From Kiritimatiellia bacterium (GTDB lineage Bacteria > Verrucomicrobiota > Kiritimatiellia > UBA8416 > JABMPJ01): a DNA stretch of 64,000 nt. Positions 55,554 through 63,288 of this stretch are shown here, piece after piece. Below the pieces are notes generated by a model. That model had not been told where the DNA came from and made no database searches. It saw only the letters and a program-made list of their open reading frames with translations. The DNA lies in the NCBI GenBank assembly GCA_030745755.1, contig JASLOA010000052.1, positions 1-64,000 of the forward strand. The letters are read 5' to 3'. The number at the start of each line of letters is the position of its first letter. The stretch's first letter is position 1. The translations under genes were made by a program, and so were the position numbers.

Positions 55554-55715
55554 CTATTGAAAATGGAAAATCGATAAATTGAAAATTGAAGACTGCGTAG
55601 CGACCAGAACCTTCGACTGTCAATTGCCCATGAACAGGAAGGAGAGCTTGAAGAGGGGAAAGTGAAGATTGCGGAGCATCTCGAATTTTCAACTTTCAAT
55701 TTTCAATCTTCAATG
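55552..55715. repeat. A+T-rich palindrome of tandem units, family D
   Basis: Left arm 55552-55592 contains ATTGAAAATGGAAAATCG and AAATTGAAAATTGAAG; right arm 55682-55715 contains TTTTCAACTTTCAATTTTC and AATCTTCAATGG. The arms are inverse repeats around an 89-bp centre of ordinary composition. The right arm runs into the ATG at 55713. Confidence 0.75.
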
Positions 55716-56732
55716 GAGACGATCGGTACACAAGTAAGGCTGCCGTTCAAGCGTGCCTTGGCCATTGCGGTCAGTGGGATTCGTATCCGGCTGGGGCGTT
55801 CACTGGTTACGGTGTCGGGTGTGGTGCTCGGGATTGCGTTCCTGATGAGCAATCTGACCGGCCAGATTGTCAAGACGGCCTTGAGCGAGGAGCGCGAACA
55901 GAGCCAGCGTGTGGATATGATGATGAGCCTGGTCAATGCCGAGGTCGGAAGCCTGGAGGACCGGACTGTCGCCGTGGCCGCGTTCGGGCGGGTTACGGCC
56001 ACCGATCTGGCCTTTGTGGGGCGGGTAAACTCTTCCGGTCCCGCTTTGTTCCGGGCGCATGGGCTCGACAGGAGTGGCTTAACGGCCGTTTCCCTGCAGG
56101 AGCTTGGCAAAGATGCAGACCTTGTATTTGTGATGGGTGATGCCGCATCTGCTTCTATTTCCCTCCAGGAGTTGACCGCAGGCATGGCAAGCCCGCTCGT
56201 GCTCGATACGCAGGCAGACCGTGAGTACACCGGTGAGGTCGGCGATGGGATTCGGCGGGAACCGTTCTTTGGAAAGCAGGCTGAGGATATGAAAGAAGAG
56301 GCGGAGGTAGCCGCGCGCACGGAACGTTTCCGCGTCACGTGGATCCTCGTGATTTCCCTGTTGGTCACGGTGGTTACCGTTGCCAACGCGCTGCTCATGT
56401 CCGTCACGGAACGGTTCCGTGAGATTGGGACGATGAAATGTCTTGGTGCACTGTCTAAATTCATTCGCAGGCTGTTTCTGATCGAGAGTGCCCTGATCGG
56501 CATGGCCGGGTCCGTCTGTGGGGCGTTGGTTGGAGCCGCGCTGACGATGGTGATTTACGGCGCCATGTACGGGTTTGGCAAGGTGCTACTGTCGATTCAT
56601 TATGGCCAGCTGTTGCTGGCTGCGGTTGTGGCCGTTGTCTGCGGCAGTATCTTGTCGATGGCTGCAGCCGTCTACCCGGCGCGTGTTGCATCGCGCATGG
56701 TCCCGGCCGATGCGCTTAGGAGCACGGTGTAG
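55713..56732 (+). CDS. FtsX/MacB-type ABC permease
   Basis: A 339-residue permease if ATG 55713 is used. GTG 55662 is an alternative with a good AGAGGGG five bases upstream, but it would add 17 residues, part of them (FSTFNFQSS) encoded by a repeat arm. The first helix follows RIRLGRSLVTVSGVVLGIAFLMS; an outer domain of about 170 residues comes next; then three helices with the FtsX signature (SVTERFREIGTMKCLGA, FLIESALIGMAGSVCGALVG, YPARVASRMVPADALR). The gene ends exactly where the ATPase gene starts, so the two should form a MacB/LolCDE-like transporter, powering export or extraction of an envelope substrate. Confidence 0.87.
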   Translation: METIGTQVRLPFKRALAIAVSGIRIRLGRSLVTVSGVVLGIAFLMSNLTGQIVKTALSEEREQSQRVDMMMSLVNAEVGSLEDRTVAVAAFGRVTATDLAFVGRVNSSGPALFRAHGLDRSGLTAVSLQELGKDADLVFVMGDAASASISLQELTAGMASPLVLDTQADREYTGEVGDGIRREPFFGKQAEDMKEEAEVAARTERFRVTWILVISLLVTVVTVANALLMSVTERFREIGTMKCLGALSKFIRRLFLIESALIGMAGSVCGALVGAALTMVIYGAMYGFGKVLLSIHYGQLLLAAVVAVVCGSILSMAAAVYPARVASRMVPADALRSTV

Positions 56733-57518
56733 ATGAAGATGGAAGATAAACAGTTGGAACAGCTCTTTCGTGGCGAGAACGAGGCGGGAAAACTGGATCA
56801 CGTGATCCGGGCGGTCGATGTTCGCAAAGTCTATACCATGGGCGATAGCGAAACGCATGCCTTGGCCGGGGTGTCGCTCGACGTACGGCGCGGGGAATAC
56901 CTCTCTATTATGGGTCCGTCCGGGTCCGGCAAGAGTACGTTTTTCAACATGGTCGGCGGCCTCGACAAGCCGACCGAAGGCAAGGTCTATATTGACCAGG
57001 TCGATATTGCGCAGCTCGATCCCTATGAGCTTGCGTGGCTGCGCTGCCGCAAGGTGGGCTATATTTTCCAGACCTTCAACCTGATCCAGGTAATGTCCTG
57101 CATCGAGAACGTCACCTTGCCGATGGCCTTTGCCGGGATGGACAGCGAAGAGGCGCGTGATAAAGGCATCGAGATTCTCGAGAGGGTCGGCCTTGGTGAC
57201 CGCGCGCTGCACAAGCCCGCCGAAATGTCCGGCGGCCAACAGCAACGGGTGGCGATTGCCCGGGCGCTGGCAAACTCGCCCGACATTCTGCTCGCGGATG
57301 AGCCCACCGGTAATCTGGACCTTAAGACGGGCCAGGAGATCATCACGCTGTTCTCGAAGTTGCGCGAAGAGTTGGGGGTTACGATTATTACGGCCACACA
57401 CGATTTGAAGATGCTCAAGAGCTCCGATCGCATCGTCTGGATTGAGGACGGGCTGATCACACGCGTCAGCAAGCCGGAGGATATGCAGATTGAGCTGGCT
57501 GATATCGAAGGAGAATAG
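56733..57518 (+). CDS. ABC transporter ATPase, MacB/LolD type (first of two)
   Basis: A 261-residue ATPase. Walker [10 protein letters not shown] lies near residues 60-68, the Q-loop in YIFQTFNLI, the signature MSGGQQQRVAIARAL near 165-179, and Walker [13 protein letters not shown] near 186-197. It has an N-terminal extension of about 25 residues (EQLFRGENEAGKLDHVIRAV). It starts directly after the FtsX permease stop and is followed two bases later by the PqqD-like gene. It is clearly a paralogue of the ATPase at 57920 (both contain [20 protein letters not shown]). Confidence 0.94.
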   Translation: MKMEDKQLEQLFRGENEAGKLDHVIRAVDVRKVYTMGDSETHALAGVSLDVRRGEYLSIMGPSGSGKSTFFNMVGGLDKPTEGKVYIDQVDIAQLDPYELAWLRCRKVGYIFQTFNLIQVMSCIENVTLPMAFAGMDSEEARDKGIEILERVGLGDRALHKPAEMSGGQQQRVAIARALANSPDILLADEPTGNLDLKTGQEIITLFSKLREELGVTIITATHDLKMLKSSDRIVWIEDGLITRVSKPEDMQIELADIEGE

Positions 57519-57520
57519 TC

Positions 57521-57916
57521 ATGCGACTGTTCGGATGGAGCGGGAAGCGACGGAACGTTCGGCCGGTGATAGTCGATCGGTTTGCTGTCATCCCGCTTCT
57601 GTCGGAGACGGTCGAGCTGCGACGAGATTCCGACGGGAACGCGCATCTGCGCGAAGCGCCGAACCTGAACGGCTTGCGCAAGAAGGTCGTGGAGCTCCTG
57701 GGCCACGACTACAGTCGCAAAGTCCAGTTGGATGAGTACGGAACGTTGTTCATCGACATGGTCGACGGGTCGAACCGGCTGAGTGATATTGTGGATCGCA
57801 TGGTTGCAGAGTTCGGGAAAGAGCGGAAAGACGTGGAAGAGGGCGTGGTCCTCTTCACGAAAAAACTGATGACCCTGAACATGCTGAAGTTGAAGGTGGA
57901 AGGAAGTGAGGCCTAG
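57521..57916 (+). CDS. PqqD-like (RiPP-recognition-element fold) protein
   Basis: A 131-residue cytoplasmic protein. Residues about 30-120 fit the PqqD winged-helix pattern: a strand pair (YGTLFIDMVDGSNRL), then SDIVDRMVAEFGKERKDVEEGV and VLFTKKLMTLNMLKLK. PqqD-like proteins bind leader peptides of ribosomal natural products for a maturase, but no radical SAM or other maturase and no precursor peptide are visible. Its place between two ABC ATPase genes, two bases after one and three before the other, suggests an adaptor of the transporter or a subunit that recognises a peptide cargo. Assignment rests on pattern and length only. Confidence 0.7.
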   Translation: MRLFGWSGKRRNVRPVIVDRFAVIPLLSETVELRRDSDGNAHLREAPNLNGLRKKVVELLGHDYSRKVQLDEYGTLFIDMVDGSNRLSDIVDRMVAEFGKERKDVEEGVVLFTKKLMTLNMLKLKVEGSEA

Positions 57917-57919
57917 AAG

Positions 57920-58645
57920 ATGGCGAGGGAAATCATAGCGCGTGCCACGGACGTTACCCGTCGCTACCGACTCGGGGCCGAGGAGGTCTGGGCTCTTAAC
58001 GGCGTGTCGATGGATATCTATGAAGGCGAGTATCTTTCCATCATGGGGCCGTCCGGTTCGGGTAAGAGCACATTCTTCAATATGATCGGTGCACTCGACG
58101 TGCCGACATCCGGAACGATTGAGTTCATGGGCGCGGACCTGTTCTCGCTGCCGGAAGACAAGCAGGCCTGGATCCGTTGCAATCAGATTGGCTACATTTT
58201 CCAGACCTTCAACCTGATCATGGTGATGAGCGCGCTGGAAAACGTGACGCTGCCCATGATTCTCCGTGATGAACCCCAGGAGCAGGCAGACGCACGCGGC
58301 AAGGAGATCCTTGAGATGGTGGGGCTGGGGCATCGCGTGCATCATCTTCCCGACCAACTGTCCGGCGGCCAGCGGCAGCGTGTGGCCATCGCCAGGTCAT
58401 TGGCCAACTCCCCACGAGTCATTCTGGCTGATGAACCCACCGGCAACCTGGACAGCAAGATTGGCCAGGAGATCATCGATCTGCTCAAGAAGCTGCAGGT
58501 GGAGCAGGGCGTGACGATCATCACCGCGACACATGACAGCAAGATGCTGGAGATCTCAGACCGGATCGCCTGGATCCGCGATGGAAAATTGGAGCGTATC
58601 GAGAATCGTGAGGACGTCGAAATCAAGAGCGGCAGTATGCACTAG
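57920..58645 (+). CDS. ABC transporter ATPase, MacB/LolD type (second of two)
   Basis: A 241-residue ATPase with Walker [10 protein letters not shown] (about 43-51), YIFQTFNLI, signature [15 protein letters not shown] (about 147-161) and Walker [14 protein letters not shown] (about 168-180). All motifs are intact. With the first ATPase and the two FtsX proteins it allows either two homodimeric transporters or one heteromeric complex. Its stop is followed by a 41-bp gap before the GH5-like gene. Confidence 0.94.
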   Translation: MAREIIARATDVTRRYRLGAEEVWALNGVSMDIYEGEYLSIMGPSGSGKSTFFNMIGALDVPTSGTIEFMGADLFSLPEDKQAWIRCNQIGYIFQTFNLIMVMSALENVTLPMILRDEPQEQADARGKEILEMVGLGHRVHHLPDQLSGGQRQRVAIARSLANSPRVILADEPTGNLDSKIGQEIIDLLKKLQVEQGVTIITATHDSKMLEISDRIAWIRDGKLERIENREDVEIKSGSMH

Positions 58646-58686
58646 CCGCAATCATGCACCCGGGGATGACGACAGGAAGTTGAACG

Positions 58687-59724
58687 ATGAGACGATGGTC
58701 CGTTGAGAAGGCGCAAGCATGGGGAGAGCGACAGCCCTGGTTCTTTGGTGCCAACTTCTGCCCGAGCACGGCAATTAACCAGCTTGAGATGTGGCAGAAG
58801 GAGACGTTTGATCCTGAAACGATAGAGCGTGAGCTCGGATTAGCCCAGGGCATCGGCATGAACATCATGCGCGTCTATCTTCACGACTTGCTTTGGGAGC
58901 ATGACCGTGACGGCTTCATAGAGCGTATCGAACAGTACCTGGCCATTGCCGACGCAAAGGGTATCCGAACGATGTTCGTCATTTTTGATGACTGCTGGAA
59001 GGGCGATTTCGCGCTCGGGCCGCAGCCTGAACCGGAGCCCTATACGCACAACTCCGGCTGGATACAGTCGCCCGGTCACCCAGTCGTCGAAGATCCAACC
59101 CAATGGCCGCGACTCGAGCGCTACGTGAAGGAGCTGTTGAACCACTTCAAGGAGGATCAGCGCATTGCGGTCTGGGATCTCTACAATGAGCCGGGGAATG
59201 GCGTTGACGGCGTTGCGAACCTGGGCACGCAACGTGCAGGCAAGAGCATTCCTTTGGTGAGAGAGACGTTTGCGTGGGCCCGGTCGATCGTGGGGATGAC
59301 CCAGCCGCTGACCGTTGGGTTCTGGTGTCCTCAGGAGGATATGAACGAATGCGTTCTCGAGCTCAGTGACATCATCAGCTTTCATGGATATGATCAGATC
59401 GACAAGGCCTTGAGCGGTGACGGTACGCTCGCAGACAAAGTTGCCCGCGCCTGCGAGCAGGGCAGACCTGCGATCTGTACCGAGTACCTGGCGCGGGCCG
59501 TGGGGTCTACCTTTGAGAAGTCAGGACGCTATCTGAAGGATCACGGCGTTGGCGCTATCAATTGGGGGCTTGTTTCCGGCAAGAGTCAGACAATCTATCC
59601 CTGGGGCTGGACAAGGGAACAAGGCGAGCCGGAACTTTGCTTCCATGATGTTTTCAAGAAGGATGGCAGCCTGCTGCATCCCGAAGAGTTGGAAATTCTT
59701 AGAGAGCTTGGAGAGGTAATATGA
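58687..59724 (+). CDS. GH5-like (clan GH-A) cytoplasmic glycosidase
   Basis: A 345-residue single-domain barrel without signal peptide. FFGANFCPSTAINQLEMWQ opens the barrel; the acid/base is E168 in WDLYNEPGN on strand 4, and the likely nucleophile is E266 in ICTEYLAR on strand 7. SFHGYDQID on strand 6 is also typical of GH5-like enzymes. Both glutamates are intact, unlike the barrel at 21426. It should hydrolyse beta-linked oligosaccharides in the cytoplasm; the specificity is unknown. AGGAAG eight bases upstream supports the start. It overlaps the DUF1961 gene by four bases (ATGA). Confidence 0.85.
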   Translation: MRRWSVEKAQAWGERQPWFFGANFCPSTAINQLEMWQKETFDPETIERELGLAQGIGMNIMRVYLHDLLWEHDRDGFIERIEQYLAIADAKGIRTMFVIFDDCWKGDFALGPQPEPEPYTHNSGWIQSPGHPVVEDPTQWPRLERYVKELLNHFKEDQRIAVWDLYNEPGNGVDGVANLGTQRAGKSIPLVRETFAWARSIVGMTQPLTVGFWCPQEDMNECVLELSDIISFHGYDQIDKALSGDGTLADKVARACEQGRPAICTEYLARAVGSTFEKSGRYLKDHGVGAINWGLVSGKSQTIYPWGWTREQGEPELCFHDVFKKDGSLLHPEELEILRELGEVI

Positions 59725-60458
59725 AGACAGGAAATTCCAGTGCTGAAGAGTTCGCGGCGTACGAGAACATGGACTTGCCGTTGGCCTTGTCGGACGATGG
59801 GACTCGCGACTGGCATGAGAACTGGGTGCTGGACGGCCAACGCGCCGAGGTCCGAAATACACCGAAAGGTATGGTGTTTGCGGGCGGGCCCGTCGCTGGT
59901 GATCAAGCCTGCCACGCTGTGCTATGGACGCGTAAGTCGTTCTCCGGCCCGATGAAGGTCGAGTTCGACTTCACTCGCCTGGACTTCATTTTCTGGGGCG
60001 TGAACATCCTCTATTTCCATGCCCAGGGGGTTGGCGGTGAATTTGACGAGGATATTCACAAATGGGCGGACCGTCGCGAGATTCCGTTTATGGACACCTA
60101 CTTCCGGAACATGAAACTTCTGCATCTTTCATACTCCGCCTTTAATAATGAGGATGGCAACGATGATGATTACCTGCGCGTACGCCGCTATCCGGTCGCT
60201 GAGGGGCGGAGCATGGACGATATCGAGGTGCCGCCTACGATTGAGGACACCGGCTTCTTTCAGGCAGGGATGCTTCATAATATATGCGCGGTGAAGACCG
60301 CAGATAAGCTTGCGCTTCGGATTAGGACGGAAGCCGGCAGCCTGCATCATGTCTGGGATACAACACAAGTAGCTCCGCCGCAGTCAGGGCCTTTGGGCAT
60401 CCGCCATATGTGGACCAAATGTTCACGTTACGCGAATATGAAGATATTCAGTAATTAG
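59721..60458 (+). CDS. DUF1961 family protein (YesU-like)
   Basis: A 245-residue protein of concanavalin-like type. Features of DUF1961 include WTRKSFSGPMKVEFDFTRLDF, GVNILYFHAQGVG, DTYFRNMKLLHLSYSAFNN, DDDYLRVRRYP and GPLGIRHMWTKCSRYANMKIF. YesU of Bacillus belongs to a pectin (rhamnogalacturonan) gene cluster, so family members are thought to act on or bind plant-type oligosaccharides; no activity is established to my knowledge. There is no signal peptide. Translation is coupled to the GH5-like gene. Confidence 0.85.
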   Translation: MKTGNSSAEEFAAYENMDLPLALSDDGTRDWHENWVLDGQRAEVRNTPKGMVFAGGPVAGDQACHAVLWTRKSFSGPMKVEFDFTRLDFIFWGVNILYFHAQGVGGEFDEDIHKWADRREIPFMDTYFRNMKLLHLSYSAFNNEDGNDDDYLRVRRYPVAEGRSMDDIEVPPTIEDTGFFQAGMLHNICAVKTADKLALRIRTEAGSLHHVWDTTQVAPPQSGPLGIRHMWTKCSRYANMKIFSN

Positions 60459-60494
60459 TCATCAGTTGTCGGTGATTAGCAACCAGTTATCAGG
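60449..60494. repeat. family B-like tandem units
   Basis: The sequence TCATCAGTTGTCGGTGATTAG and then CAACCAGTTATCAGG resembles the B units near 14113-14143. Here the units lie about 30 bases away from the next start, which keeps a normal AGGAGAGGG ribosome-binding site. Confidence 0.45.
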
Positions 60495-60526
60495 TGAGCT
60501 TGGGCGGTTGTTAGGAGAGGGATAGG

Positions 60527-61942
60527 ATGGCGATAGCACGAAAGAGAGACGCCGGGAAGACGGCGGAAGAAACGGGGCGGCTACAGCGATTCATCGAACA
60601 GGCCCGGTGCTATGACGCTCTGCCGCGGCGCGCGCACAAGCCGGACCTTCACTTCGCCCGTGTCCGCAACAAGCAACACAGAGATCTTTATCTGTGGATC
60701 ATGGACGGCAAGCAGCGCGTTGGGCTTGTCAACATGGAGTTCGGCGAGATCGAGCTGTTCCATTTTCTGCCTCCGGAAGGCGGGCGGATCGTGCCGTACA
60801 AGATGCGGGAGATTTACACGTGGCTCACGCTGAAGGGGGCACGCATCTGCCTGGTTCCGCAGGGCGGCCGGGGGCTCCAGGACGGAGAGCTGGCTGGTCT
60901 GGCGAGCAGGGGCGAAACGGTCACACTCTCCTACAGCGAGACACGGGATGGAGACATGCTGTTGAAGCAGGACGTTACACTGCGCTTCGATCCTCTACTC
61001 GGATATGTGTTGGACTGTGATTTCGATCTACGCATGGAGAAGCCCAGGAAGTTCGAGTATGCGAACCTGCTGGCCGGCGGACTTGCCGAGTGCCGCGACG
61101 ACCGCAAGCGCTTCCAGAAGTGCGTGTGGACGCGGAAGGACGGCAAACTTTGCTACATGTATCAGAACCCCTTGTCGCTCATGCAGCGGTTCGCCCCCAG
61201 GTGGCGGGACATGCCTGCGGGTGGATTCGTCGGATGGGTTGCTGAGCCGGACATGAATCCATTTCTCGAGATGATCCAGTCGACCCCGACCACATTCGAG
61301 ACCTGCGACGAATGGTACGATCAGCACGTCTTCGGCAAAGCCCCAACCAGGAAGAGCGCGGATGGTTTCTACTACATCACGGCGACGTATCGGCTGCTGA
61401 GCCTTCCGTTTCCGGTCGCCAAGGAGCTGGAGGATGCCGCGCGCACCATGCTGCCGTTGGACGACTGGGACGGGAAGATAGGTTTTCTTCAGGGCGTGGT
61501 GAACGACTGCGAAACGCTGGTGCCGCCCGGGACGCTTTACAACGGGTGCCTGTGGACCAAGACCGCCCAGCTCGCCAGGCGAATGGGGCACTCCGGCAAG
61601 CAGTCTATACGGGTGAAGGGCGGCCAAACCGCGGAACCCATTCTTGGTGGGGCCCCGATCGGTCTGGAGAGAGGGAGGCGTTACCGTTTTGCAGCCTGGG
61701 TGCGTACCCGCGGTGCAACCGGCAAGGGCGTGCGTCTACGCCTGGATGAAGTCGTCTGGAGTTGGAACGACTGTCGAGCTACGTATTTCTCGAAAGCCCT
61801 CAAGGGAAACAACGACTGGACTCGACTTGAAGTCGAGTTCGCGGTGAGGACCTTTGACCCTATCGCTAAACCAGGTCTTGTGGTTGAAGGCGAGGGCACG
61901 GCCTGGTTCGATGATATTGAGCTGGTTGAGGTCGGGAAGTAG
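60527..61942 (+). CDS. cytosolic paralogue of the exported protein at 43745-45259
   Basis: A 471-residue protein without signal peptide. It aligns over its whole length with the product of 43745-45259: both have ALPRR(A/S)H, WIMDG, LGYVLDC(D/E)F, QNPL(S/C)LMQR, DMNPFLE, WYDQHV, PVAKELEDAARTMLP or its equivalent, LYNGCLW and the terminal AWFDDI. The C-terminal 120 residues form a CBM4/9/22-like sandwich. The function is unknown. A good AGGAGAGGG site precedes the ATG. One family member outside and one inside the cell suggests sequential handling of the same ligand. Confidence 0.83.
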   Translation: MAIARKRDAGKTAEETGRLQRFIEQARCYDALPRRAHKPDLHFARVRNKQHRDLYLWIMDGKQRVGLVNMEFGEIELFHFLPPEGGRIVPYKMREIYTWLTLKGARICLVPQGGRGLQDGELAGLASRGETVTLSYSETRDGDMLLKQDVTLRFDPLLGYVLDCDFDLRMEKPRKFEYANLLAGGLAECRDDRKRFQKCVWTRKDGKLCYMYQNPLSLMQRFAPRWRDMPAGGFVGWVAEPDMNPFLEMIQSTPTTFETCDEWYDQHVFGKAPTRKSADGFYYITATYRLLSLPFPVAKELEDAARTMLPLDDWDGKIGFLQGVVNDCETLVPPGTLYNGCLWTKTAQLARRMGHSGKQSIRVKGGQTAEPILGGAPIGLERGRRYRFAAWVRTRGATGKGVRLRLDEVVWSWNDCRATYFSKALKGNNDWTRLEVEFAVRTFDPIAKPGLVVEGEGTAWFDDIELVEVGK

Positions 61943-61944
61943 AG

Positions 61945-63288
61945 ATGCTACAGATCAGATGGTGTCACGTTGCTGTGGTTGTGCTCTTGGCGGCTATTCT
62001 CGCCGCTGCCGTGCTTCTGCCTGTTCGTCAAGCGAGGATGAGGAGCCGGCAGGCGTTGCTGGTTTCGTCATTGCAGGAATCGGTTCTTCCCCATGTGCTG
62101 AGTGGGGACGAGGAACTTGCGGAACAGACTTACGCCAACTTTGAATTGCTTGCGAGTGATCCATCTGTGGCGCAGGAGATACGGGCGCAGGTGATAGCCG
62201 AGCAAATCAAGGCACCGGCCAGCGAAGGAGATGCGGCTGCGCAGTTCGCTATGGGCATCATTCTTGAGTGGGGCTTTGGCGAAGAGGGGGATCCGGAAGA
62301 ATCCGTCGAGCGATACCGGAAGGCGGCTGAGCAGGGCTACGCGCCGGCCAAAGCCAGGATGGGGCATATGTATGCCATGGGTCTGGGGGTGCCGCAGGAT
62401 GATGGCGAAGCCGTCGAATGGTGCCGTCGGGCTGCGGATGATGGTTATGCCCCGGCGCAGTTCAATCTCGGCGTGCGCTATTCCGAGGCCCTGGGACTGC
62501 CGCTCGATGACGAGGAGGCCGTTCGATGGTTTCTTAGGGCGGCTGAGGCGGGATATGCCAGGGCCCAGCTGGTGCTGGCGGATCGCTACCAACGGGGCCT
62601 TGGGGTGACCGCTAATCCCGCGGAAGCGGTAACGTGGCTTCGAAAGGCGGCCGAGCAGGGATTGCCCGAAGCCCAGCTTCTCTTTGGCTGGCGCTGCGCT
62701 AACGGTGAAGGCGTTCCGCTGAACGAAGTCGAAGCCGCGCGATGGTTTCGTCGTGCCGCTGATCGGGGAGTCGCGGATGCCCAGGCCTGGATTGGTGCGA
62801 TGTGTGCCGAAGGGCGGGGCGGCCCAAAGAATGAGGAAGCGGCTGCGCGATGGTTGCGCATGGCTGCAGAACAGGGCCATGTCGATGCACAGTGTCATCT
62901 TGGTATCCTGTATTCGGAAGGCCGTGGTGTGCGAATGAGTCTTGCAGAGGCCGCGGTATGGTATCGCAAGGCCGCTGAGCAGGGACACGCACAGGCTCAG
63001 TCCATCCTCGGAGCCAAGTATGCCGAGGGGGAAGGCGTGGACGAAGATGCCGTTGAGGCAGCGAAGTGGCTGCGGAAGGCTGGCGAACAGGGGGTGCCTG
63101 ACGCTCAATGCAACCTCGGCTTTCTCTATGAGCAGGGCAGAGGGGTACCCAAGGACAACGCTGAAGCCGCACTATGGTATCGCAAAGCCGCCGACCAGGG
63201 CTATCAACCCGCCAAAGAAGCGCTCTCCAATCTGCTGGCGTCAGCGATGAGGAGTTCATCTTCGACAACTATGAGAGAGCACCTATGA
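61945..63288 (+). CDS. Sel1-repeat protein with N-terminal membrane anchor
   Basis: A 447-residue protein. An N-terminal helix (VAVVVLLAAILAAAVLLPV) anchors it or serves as an uncleaved signal. From about residue 90 to 430 there are nine 36-residue Sel1-like repeats of the form AQFNLGxxYxxGxGVPxDxxEAVxWxRKAAEQGY. Such repeats form TPR-like scaffolds for protein-protein interaction. Position in the unit suggests a scaffold for the envelope complex. The frame ends in an ATGA overlap with the next gene. Confidence 0.88.
   Translation: MLQIRWCHVAVVVLLAAILAAAVLLPVRQARMRSRQALLVSSLQESVLPHVLSGDEELAEQTYANFELLASDPSVAQEIRAQVIAEQIKAPASEGDAAAQFAMGIILEWGFGEEGDPEESVERYRKAAEQGYAPAKARMGHMYAMGLGVPQDDGEAVEWCRRAADDGYAPAQFNLGVRYSEALGLPLDDEEAVRWFLRAAEAGYARAQLVLADRYQRGLGVTANPAEAVTWLRKAAEQGLPEAQLLFGWRCANGEGVPLNEVEAARWFRRAADRGVADAQAWIGAMCAEGRGGPKNEEAAARWLRMAAEQGHVDAQCHLGILYSEGRGVRMSLAEAAVWYRKAAEQGHAQAQSILGAKYAEGEGVDEDAVEAAKWLRKAGEQGVPDAQCNLGFLYEQGRGVPKDNAEAALWYRKAADQGYQPAKEALSNLLASAMRSSSSTTMREHL

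Noticed and set aside
60462-60494. TTGTCG with a 17-bp spacer as a third copy of the shared promoter
   Set aside because: The -10 position reads ATCAGG and the sequence belongs to the family B tandem units; there is no GTAACG block.
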